Part shown: one piece after another, positions 1 to 6,100 of the stretch
How positions within the stretch are numbered: position 1 is the first letter of the stretch
Layout: every line of letters starts with the position of its first letter
From: Flavobacteriales bacterium
GTDB taxonomy: Bacteria; Bacteroidota; Bacteroidia; NORP154
DNA: 6,419 nt
Direction: 5' to 3'
Assembly (NCBI GenBank): GCA_012965625.1
Contig: DTSC01000467.1
Span: 1 to 6,419, forward strand
Position numbers and translations under genes: made by a program
The notes under the pieces: model-generated
Database searches by the model: none
What the model was told of the DNA's origin: nothing
The model's input: the letters and a program-made list of their open reading frames with translations, nothing else

Positions 1-308
1 ATGTCAATGACCATATAGAATGAGAACACATGAGAAAGGCGTTGTTTCACGCTAGGTTTATCTCCATCAATTCTGTAGGTCCATAATCTCAATAAATATT
101 CAATGGTGAAAAAGATACTGACTACAGCATCAATGATCAAAAAATGATGGTGGAACTTTAAGTTCAAAGACACAATAGATTCCAGGATCACTTCTACAGA
201 TGACAGCAGGATTAGAAAGAGAAGGAATCTGTTAATGCTGCTCTTTAAGAAAGTCTCAGGGGTATTGTCATTGAGTATTAACCCTATTTTATGATTGAAT
301 GAACTCAT
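1..308 (-). CDS. voltage-gated ion channel (probable K+ channel), N-terminal part, cut by the window edge
   Basis: Inner-membrane voltage-gated cation channel of the ion-transport superfamily, most likely a potassium channel. I translated 102 codons from the minus strand. A soluble start of about 26 residues is followed by hydrophobic S1 (about 27-44, RFLLFLILLSSVEVI). S2 lies at about 57-76 and contains FFTIEYLLRLW, with the acidic residue and Arg typical of S2 in voltage sensors. S3 begins with FSFYMVID, whose Asp is the usual S3 charge. The S4 arginine ladder, pore and selectivity filter lie outside the window, so ion selectivity is not seen. The ATG at 306-308 is the first start after an in-frame TAA at 312-314. 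No clear Shine-Dalgarno is present, as is common in this phylum. The gene lies beyond the leftmost mnmE-like repeat and so may be the older flank or part of another inserted segment. Its identity as a voltage-sensor protein is fairly sure; the K+ assignment is inferred. Confidence 0.85.
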   Translation of the reverse strand, partial: MSSFNHKIGLILNDNTPETFLKSSINRFLLFLILLSSVEVILESIVSLNLKFHHHFLIIDAVVSIFFTIEYLLRLWTYRIDGDKPSVKQRLSHVFSFYMVID

Positions 309-598
309 CGTTTAGGTTGTGAATATAAGTTTATTAAAGATGTGTTTTTAGGGTAATATTTATTGATAGGGAATTAATACCCATTGCATTAATAGTGCTA
401 ATACATGCCAAATAAATTTATCCATTGTCCATTTCTGTAATTTAATAATTACTCTGTTTTCATTGTGAATTAAATCCGCTAAGTGAAGGGGAATGATTTT
501 TTATTTTGAAACTTATGTAACAATCTGAAATAAATGTAATTGCACAAACAGTTGTCTGTACTTGCTGACTCACTCACTTCTTCATCGGGGAATGCCCC
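309..598. other. AT-rich intergenic region with no gene
   Basis: No convincing reading frame, RNA gene or strong terminator is seen in these 290 bases. It should hold the promoter of the minus-strand channel gene. The best -7-like element on that strand is TTTATTTG (complement of 409-416), one mismatch from TAnnTTTG and without a good -33 partner, so I do not call it separately. An inverted copy of the TTACAGAA motif found inside the flanking repeats occurs as TTCTGTAA at 433-440. Next to the repeat, CATCGG at 583-588 mirrors CCGATG of the att-like core at 606-611, and GGGG/CCCC (587-590 and 595-598) could form a four-pair stem. Confidence 0.5.
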
Positions 599-683
599 TT
601 ACTTACCGATGCAACATCTGACCGCCCTCATAACCCATTGATTTACAGTACACTTACTAAAAGCGGGTTACAGAATAGTTACA
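599..683 (-). repeat. att-like direct repeat, copy 1 (starts with mnmE-end-like CIGK-stop)
   Basis: These 85 bases match 2754-2838 at 79 positions without a gap, counted by eye. Read on the minus strand, the block ends in TGC ATC GGT AAG TAA, which encodes C-I-G-K-stop. Those 15 bases match the end of the real mnmE gene at 6336-6350 at 13 positions; the two differences are a synonymous Gly codon and TAA for TAG. The remainder carries TTACAGTA (643-650), TTACAGAA (668-675) and TTACAC (679-684), short direct repeats resembling integrase arm sites. The mnmE 3' end is a known attachment site of tyrosine-recombinase islands such as SGI1. I infer an att site or its scar. It lies 97 bases downstream of the T9SS gene's stop codon at 781, in that gene's transcriptional direction. 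Confidence 0.75.
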
Positions 684-780
684 CTTATTTTCAATTTGGG
701 GGTAATAGGCAGGCCACTTTTTCGCAGGCAATTCGTTGTTGATAAGTTCTGTGGGGTGGGTGGGTATTTTGAGGGTTTCG
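684..780. other. spacer between the T9SS gene and att-like copy 1
   Basis: This is the 3' flank of the minus-strand gene ending at 781. It is patchily similar to 2839-2931, the corresponding flank of the sorting-domain remnant. The best block is GGCAGGCCAC to CTGTGG (708-754) against GGCAAGCCAT to ATGTGG (2859-2909), with small gaps. It therefore joins two better conserved blocks, the att-like repeat and the sorting-domain coding sequence. No convincing intrinsic terminator is seen. Confidence 0.5.
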
Positions 781-2580
781 TTATTCCTTCAGAACCTTAC
801 CTACATACACCTTCTCTTGCTCATCCAAAACCCTGACAAAATAGATACCCATGGCAGCATTTGAGAGATCTACGGTGTTGGTATTGGCAGTAAGTATCCT
901 TCTTCCGTAGATGTCATAAATCTCCACTATTCCTTCTACTCCCTCAATGGTTAGGATGCCTGTGGTAGGGTTGGGATATAAATATATATTCGCATTGGCA
1001 TTAAATAGAATTCCTGAGCTTGTACCTATCTGCACCTCTAGAGTGACAGTATCGCCCACACAACCAGCATCGTCGGTTTCAACCACAGTAATCTGGCCGG
1101 TACCTGGATTGCCCCAAAGTATTTCTAGTGCATTGGTTCCTTGTCCTGATACAATATTTCCACCAATGACAGACCAATTATAGCTAGATCCTACAGTTTG
1201 AGAAACCACATATTGCTCCTGGTCTAATGGATTCACCTGTGTAAGTCCAAGTATACTCCCCGTTTGTGGCCCTGAGCTCGATTCATTGATGGTAGCAGAT
1301 TCATTAGTTGTGCAGCTGTTACTATCTGTCACATCAACGCTGTAGACACCACTTGACAGGCCAGAAATATCTTCTGTTGTTTCACTATTTGACCAGCTGA
1401 ACACATAGGGGATGGTTCCACCTGTTACAGTAAGGTCACAAGCCCCGTCGCTGCCACCAGTACAAGACACATCTGTTGACGCAATAGAAGCCATTAGCTC
1501 TGCAGGCTCTTCAATGGTAACAGACCCCGTGGTAATACAGCCAGCACCATCGGTTACCGTAACGGAGTAGGTTCCTCCAGCCAGGCCGGTCAAAATAGCT
1601 GCCGTTTGGCTATTGCTCCACGCATAGGTGTACGGAGCGATGCCACCAGAAACAGTAACGCCAGCCGTACCGTTGGCGTCGCCATAACAGCTCAGATCTG
1701 AGTTGATCATTGATAGGGTTGGGGCCCCTGCAGAAGTAAGGGTTACTGAAGCTGTTGCATTACACCCTCCGGCATCCGTAATTGTAATGGTATAAGTGCC
1801 ACCGGTAAGCCCTACAATGGCAGCGGTTGTATCCCCGTTGCTCCAGCTATAGGAATAAGGTGTTGTACCTCCCGTAGCATTCGCTGTAGCAGTACCATCC
1901 GTGGTTCCACAACCAGTTGGGTCCGTTCCGGTAGCTGTTAAGGTACATACCCCATTAAATACAAACGCATCAACATAGATTGTGCTCCCAATAATAGGCA
2001 ATGGCGAACCAAACAAAGTGCCCACACTTGAAACGCAAATAATTTGCATGCTGTCAGGACTGTTGATCGTGTCAAAATAATACAAGCCTACAGAAACAGC
2101 TAACCATGCACCAGAATCAACCCCCAATACAACACCCTGGGCAACTACCATTGTCGTGTTCAAAGCAGTATCCCAGCGGCTGAGCTGTACAAAAACAACA
2201 CCAGTATCACCGGCCTCCAGGTCGCTCTTCATCATGAAGTCAACAGATGTTGGTTTATCTGTATAAGGGACACCGGCTGTAAGGTCTCCTCCGGTAACAC
2301 CCATCGATAGAAATCCGCCGACAGTGTCAGAAGGCGCACCAAAAGCTGTAGCTCCCAGCCAGTAGCCGGTTGTGATTCTGGCAGAGCTTGCACCTTCGCC
2401 CACATCAGCTGTTTCCTGATACAGCGTTTGTGGTGCCCCTAGACCGGTGTAAACGTTTAACGAAAGCCATCCGTCGCATTCAGTCCCCGACCATGCTTCG
2501 AGGTTAAGATTGGTTTGTGCAAAACTGCCCGTAGTTGCAGCCATTGCAATTGATAATGTAGTAAGTAGTAGTTTTTTCAT
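781..2580 (-). CDS. T9SS-exported surface protein with PCMD-like domain, three SprB repeats, PKD-like domain and sorting domain
   Basis: Secreted or cell-surface protein of 599 residues. A signal peptide (MKKLLLTTLSIAMAATTGSFA) precedes an N-terminal beta-rich domain, about 25-210, resembling the PCMD family. Its clues are an opening NLEAWSGTECDGW, GDTGVVFVQL, and a closing PDSMQIICVSS...GSTIYVDAFVFNG. Three SprB-type repeats follow (about 214-284, 288-358, 362-433), each with GG..PY.Y.WSN, L.GG.Y.V.VTD and a Cys. A PKD/Ig-like domain (437-519, SYNWSVIGGNIVSGQGTN) precedes the type A sorting domain (531-599, YLYPNPTTG to KVLKE). SprB repeats occur in gliding and adhesion proteins of Bacteroidota; PCMD domains are linked to carbohydrates only by inference. 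I use ATG 2578-2580. A GTG two codons upstream (2584-2586) would add M-N but breaks the usual MKK start. A single-gene unit seems likely, driven by the element at 2604-2611. Its exact ligand is unknown. Confidence 0.9.
   Translation of the reverse strand: MKKLLLTTLSIAMAATTGSFAQTNLNLEAWSGTECDGWLSLNVYTGLGAPQTLYQETADVGEGASSARITTGYWLGATAFGAPSDTVGGFLSMGVTGGDLTAGVPYTDKPTSVDFMMKSDLEAGDTGVVFVQLSRWDTALNTTMVVAQGVVLGVDSGAWLAVSVGLYYFDTINSPDSMQIICVSSVGTLFGSPLPIIGSTIYVDAFVFNGVCTLTATGTDPTGCGTTDGTATANATGGTTPYSYSWSNGDTTAAIVGLTGGTYTITITDAGGCNATASVTLTSAGAPTLSMINSDLSCYGDANGTAGVTVSGGIAPYTYAWSNSQTAAILTGLAGGTYSVTVTDGAGCITTGSVTIEEPAELMASIASTDVSCTGGSDGACDLTVTGGTIPYVFSWSNSETTEDISGLSSGVYSVDVTDSNSCTTNESATINESSSGPQTGSILGLTQVNPLDQEQYVVSQTVGSSYNWSVIGGNIVSGQGTNALEILWGNPGTGQITVVETDDAGCVGDTVTLEVQIGTSSGILFNANANIYLYPNPTTGILTIEGVEGIVEIYDIYGRRILTANTNTVDLSNAAMGIYFVRVLDEQEKVYVGKVLKE
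1282..1941 (-). repeat. three tandem SprB-repeat coding units
   Basis: Three units of about 71-72 codons inside the T9SS gene (roughly 1729-1941, 1507-1719 and 1282-1497) encode similar protein repeats. Shared elements are a starting Cys with a GxxDG or GxANG turn, GGxxPYxYxWSN, a central LxGGxYxVxVTD and a closing Cys near GC.T. The repeats are related in protein sequence but clearly diverged in DNA, so they are not a recent tandem expansion. The first unit is closest to consensus. The third has V-F-S for Y-S/A-Y and SSG for TGG/AGG. Confidence 0.8.
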
Positions 2581-2603
2581 ATTCACTTCGTTGAGTAACG
2601 AAA

Positions 2604-2611
2604 CAAATTTA
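2604..2611 (-). promoter_or_regulatory. -7 promoter element of the SprB-repeat gene
   Basis: The minus strand reads TAAATTTG, a full match to the Bacteroidota -7 consensus TAnnTTTG. It ends 23 bases before the chosen ATG, which would give a leader of only some 15 bases. A -33 TTG at the usual spacing is not seen; the nearest TTG is about 29 bases upstream. The assignment therefore rests on the -7 match and its position. Confidence 0.5.
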
Positions 2612-2710
2612 CGGAATTAAAGGTAAGCCACTTGTTAACTCAAATTGCGAAATAAGCGGGCTTTCATGGCCTGTTCAATAGATAAATTCAAGTCAGATGG
2701 AATTAAATGT

Positions 2711-2739
2711 ATCCGCATTAATCCGCATTCACAGCGGAT
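2711..2739. repeat. short ATCCGC repeat with inverted copy
   Basis: Two adjacent ATCCGCATT units (2711-2719 and 2721-2729) are followed by an inverted GCGGAT (2734-2739). The second unit can pair with the inverted copy as a 6-bp stem with a 7-base loop. It sits between att-like copy 2 and the promoter of the SprB-repeat gene. It could be an operator, a small hairpin or a dispersed intergenic repeat; the sequence does not decide. Confidence 0.35.
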
Positions 2740-2753
2740 AGCTCTTCGCTGGT

Positions 2754-2838
2754 CTACTTCCCGATGCAACATCTGACTGCCCTCATAACCCTTTGATTTA
2801 CAGAACACTTACTAAAAGAGGGTTACAGAATAGTTACA
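2754..2838 (-). repeat. att-like direct repeat, copy 2 (starts with exact mnmE CIGK-stop)
   Basis: On the minus strand the block ends in TGC ATC GGG AAG TAG, identical to the last five codons of mnmE. The exact identity spans 16 bases, 2753-2768 against 6335-6350. The upstream Phe codon TTC of mnmE is TGT here, giving 16 of 18 over the terminal 18 bases. The full block matches copy 1 at 79 of 85 positions. It holds TTACAGAA twice (2798-2805 and 2823-2830) plus TTACAG (2834-2839), candidate arm sites for an integrase. I infer an att site or scar separating two inserted segments. No integrase gene lies between it and mnmE. Confidence 0.78.
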
Positions 2839-2931
2839 GTTTTGCAGCAGTTTTGCGGGGCAAGCCATTTACTTTTCGGCAGGTAAATGGTTGTTGAAAA
2901 CTTATGTGGTTATTGCTGCTTTGTTGGGTAG

Positions 2932-3099
2932 CTATTCCTTCAAAACCTTGCCCACATACACCTTGCCTTGCTCATCCAGTACTCGAACAAAGTAGATGCC
3001 CCTTGCAGCTTGTGAGAGGTCTATGGTTGTGGATAGGGTGTGACATAGATTTCCCTTAGTAGCAATAATATACCCGTTTGTATCAATACTTAGCACCAT
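2932..3099 (-). pseudogene. remnant of a T9SS protein: orphan C-terminal sorting domain
   Basis: A minus-strand frame of 55 codons ends in the second half of a type A sorting domain, STTIDLSQAARGIYFVRV to KVYVGKVLKE. Over the last 31 residues it matches the SprB-repeat protein at 27. An in-frame TAA at 3115-3117 closes the frame upstream. It has no signal peptide and lacks the YPNP strand that begins such domains, so it could not be exported on its own. I read it as the stump of a paralogous secreted protein whose remainder was deleted or replaced by the segment carrying the plus-strand protease gene. The break lies near 3100-3120, at a T-rich run. Its 3' flank continues into att-like copy 2, as for the intact paralogue. 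The ATG at 3097-3099 is formal only. A translated small protein cannot be fully excluded. Confidence 0.7.
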
Positions 3100-3134
3100 A
3101 GTATCATATTTTTTTTATTTGATAACAGGCCAGG

Positions 3135-3142
3135 TAGTTTTG
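3135..3142 (+). promoter_or_regulatory. -7 promoter element of the metalloprotease gene
   Basis: TAGTTTTG matches TAnnTTTG fully and lies 46 bases upstream of the ATG at 3189, giving a leader of roughly 40 bases. The nearest upstream TTG (3119-3121) is only 13 bases away, shorter than the usual -33 spacing, so the -33 element is uncertain. The inverted repeat 3138-3174 overlaps this element. Confidence 0.5.
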
Positions 3143-3174
3143 ATCTTAAAGTAGAAGGTAATAAAAGATCAAAA
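3138..3174 (+). promoter_or_regulatory. perfect 10-bp inverted repeat in the leader of the metalloprotease gene
   Basis: TTTTGATCTT (3138-3147) and AAGATCAAAA (3165-3174) are exact reverse complements separated by 17 bases. The left arm overlaps the proposed -7 element and the right arm ends 14 bases before the ATG. AAGG at 3181-3184 is a weak ribosome-binding match. The repeat could be an operator covering the promoter or, if transcribed, an AT-rich leader hairpin. A bidirectional terminator for the truncated minus-strand gene is less likely because it would lie upstream of that remnant. Confidence 0.45.
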
Positions 3175-3188
3175 AAAACTAAGGTATT

Positions 3189-6100
3189 ATGAAAACTAAA
3201 ACGACAACAAATGTGAAAACAATATACTTCACATTAATTTCAATTTTTCTTTTGATTAAAGTTGGTTATGGACAAACAATTGTTCAGACTAAATCCTCTT
3301 TTGGAAATGAAGGATGTGGTACAATCATTACCCAACAGCAAATTAATTACCTGGACAAAACCAGGAAACAGCGCCAGAACTATCAAATACAGAGATTCGC
3401 AAAAATGAACATTGTACAGGTGCCCATTCAATGTCATGTGGTTAGAACTGATCTTGGTACTGGGGGGTTAACACCAAGTGAAATTCTTGATGCCATCAAT
3501 ACAATGAACAGCTATTATGTGAATGTCAATATTGAATTCTATCAGATAAGCCCGATTAATTATATAGACAATAGCAATTATTTTGACTTTGAAATTAATC
3601 AAGAAGCAGATGTTTGCGATCCAAATGATGTACCCAATGTCATTAACATATATTTCTTTAACACAGTGACTCAAGGTGGCTTTGACTATTGTGGATATGC
3701 TTATCTCCCCCCTAGTGTAGACAGAATTGTCATGAAAAATTCTTGTGCCATGAACGGAAGCACATTGACTCATGAAATGGGTCATTATTTCGCATTGTAC
3801 CATACTCATGGTAAAAGCAATTTTATAAAAACAGATGAATTGGTTGACGGATCAAACTGTACGGTAGCTGGTGATGATGTTTGTGATACCCCAGCAGACC
3901 CCAAGTTGTCAGGTTTAGTTGATGATGTTTCATGCCTGTATCTAGGAGCGGAAACAGATGATAATGGCGATCTGTATAGCCCAGATCCTACAAATATAAT
4001 GTCCTATTCAAAAAAGCATTGCAGAACAACTTTGACTGCAGGACAATATAACAGGGTTGGTTATAGTTTGGCATTTGACAGGAACTATCTTGTTGGCAAT
4101 GTTGGCGGTACTTGCCCTGCTTTTACAAACGCACCCTATCAAGAGAGCTTTGAAGGCGGACTGGGTGACTGGATCCAGGATGCAGACGATGACATGGATT
4201 GGGTCAACCATACTGGCCAAACTGCCACAGCAAGCACAGGACCTACTGCTGCAGTAGACGGACAGTACTATATGTACATAGAATCCTCACACCCCAATCA
4301 TCCCAACAAAACAGCTGGCCTCATCAGCCCCTGCATTGATTTGGGTTTTGACTCAGAATTAAGCTTTCAGTATCATATGTATGGTTCTGGCACAGGAGGA
4401 TTGTCAGTGGATGTAAGCACAGATTATGGTCTCACATGGGTGCCCTTATGGTTGATTTCAGGAGATCAGGGAAATATATGGCATGCTCAAACAGTAGACC
4501 TCTCAGCATTCACTAATGATATTGTTAAGTTCAGGATAACAGCAAATACTACAAATTCTGAATTGGGTGATATTGCCATTGATAAAGTACAGATCAATGG
4601 CTCAGGGCCAACCACTGCCATACCCGACCCAAACTTTGAGCAGGCATTGATTGATCTGGGTTATGAAATCGGAACCCCTGATGGTTCTGTGCCTACTGCC
4701 CACATTAGTTCTGTTACTTTTTTAGATGTTGCCAATAAAAACATAGCAGACCTTACAGGTATCCAGGATTTTACTGATCTGCTTTATTTAGATTGTTATG
4801 ATAATCAGCTAAGCAGTTTAGATCTAAGCAATAATCAAGCATTGATTAATTTGGATTGTTCTCATAATCAGCTAACCAGTTTAGATGTGAGTCAAAATAA
4901 TTTTTTATCCATATTGGATTGTTCTCATAATCAGCTAACCAGTTTAGATTTAAGTCAAAATCCATTTTTATATGAGTTGAGGTGTAGAAATAATCAATTA
5001 ACAAGCTTAGATCTATCTGGGGCAACTTTTCTAACTGAACTGTATTGCAGGGATAACCTACTTACAAGCTTAAATGTAAATACTAATGCTGTTTTAGAAG
5101 AGCTGAATTGTTCTGACAATGAACTCACCAGTTTAAATGTAAGCCAGAATTCTGCTTTGGTTAAACTTGTTTGTGATAACAATCAGCTTTTCAGTTTAGA
5201 TTTAAGAAATGGGAATAATCAAAACCTAACAGACTTTTTTTGTTGGATTAATCCAGATCTAACCTGTATTAATGTAGATGATGTTTCTTGGGCAAATGCT
5301 AACTGGACGATGGGCATTCCTTTTAATACTGTATTTAGCACAAATTGTCCGGGCACTTATTGCCAGTCATATGCTACCCAAGCTTGGTTCTACATAGATA
5401 GCATAGGTTTAGGAGGCATTAATAATAAATCAGGAGATGATGGTGGTTATGGTGATTATACCCATTTAAGCACACCTATTGCTGATGGTATGCTCATATC
5501 TGTAGTCCCTGGATCTCAATTTGCCCCACCAGTGCAAGTGCTATTCACTAACGTATGGATAGACTTTAACCAGGATGGGGACTTTGATGATAATGGTGAG
5601 CTGATTATTCAAAAAGAGCAAAAAATGTTTTTACGAGGAGATGCCAATAATGATGGTCAGGTAAATGTTTCAGACATGATCTATATCTACAACTTCCTTT
5701 TCCAGGGCACAGGTGCACTTGTAAACCCAGATGCAGCAGATGTTAATGACGATGGTGTGATCAACATTACTGATGGTGTGTATTTAGCCAACTTTTTATT
5801 TGCCGGTACTGTTAGTGCTTTGCCACAACCCTTTCCAACAATAGGAATGGACCCTACTGCAGATAACCTCGGCAATGATGTTTTTGGTACGATCAATATT
5901 CCTGCAGGTGCCAATTTAGGAGCAACAATTATGCGCATACAAACCAAGCTTGGCGGATTTGCCTCCAGTGGCTGTGAAGTATTTACTTATGGAGAGGTAG
6001 AAGACTATACCGTAGAGATAGTAAGTAGCAATAAAATGATTGCAGGAGATGATGAAAACATCTTGGAAGAAAATGAGAACAATTGGGTTGTAAAAACATT

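Noticed and set aside
587..598. GGGG-AATG-CCCC stem as intrinsic terminator of the SprB-repeat gene
   Set aside because: The stem is only four pairs, is not followed by a T-run on the minus strand, and lies about 180 bases past the stop codon.
309..780. tRNA or other structured RNA in the left intergenic region
   Set aside because: No cloverleaf, conserved T-loop or riboswitch-like core could be found by reading; the repeat there is explained better by the match to the mnmE end.
947..1183. 78-codon plus-strand frame inside the SprB-repeat gene
   Set aside because: It is antisense to a well-supported gene, has no recognisable domain and its composition mirrors the coding strand; it is a shadow frame. 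The same applies to the antisense frames at 3240-3437, 3468-3809, 4008-4220, 4994-5182 and 5687-5947 and the offset frame at 4057-4257.
2581..2586. GTG start two codons upstream for the SprB-repeat protein
   Set aside because: The ATG at 2578-2580 gives the usual MKKLLL signal-peptide start; the GTG start would only add two residues and has no ribosome-binding support.
3046..3117. Beta-propeller repeat fused to the orphan sorting domain (SIDTNGYIIATKGN)
   Set aside because: The stretch resembles the D-x-N-G strand of propeller repeats, but it equally fits the middle of a type A sorting domain (compare IYDIYGRRIL in the neighbour), which needs no fusion.
4779..5258. CRISPR array suggested by regularly spaced repeats
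   Set aside because: The 63-base period stays in frame and encodes leucine-rich repeats inside a long gene; spacers are also related to each other.
5625..5885. ATGTTTTT direct repeats (5625-5632 and 5878-5885) as target duplications around the dockerin-like insert
   Set aside because: The copies are 253 bases apart and in different codon phases, so an insertion creating them would have shifted the frame; eight AT-rich bases recur easily by chance.
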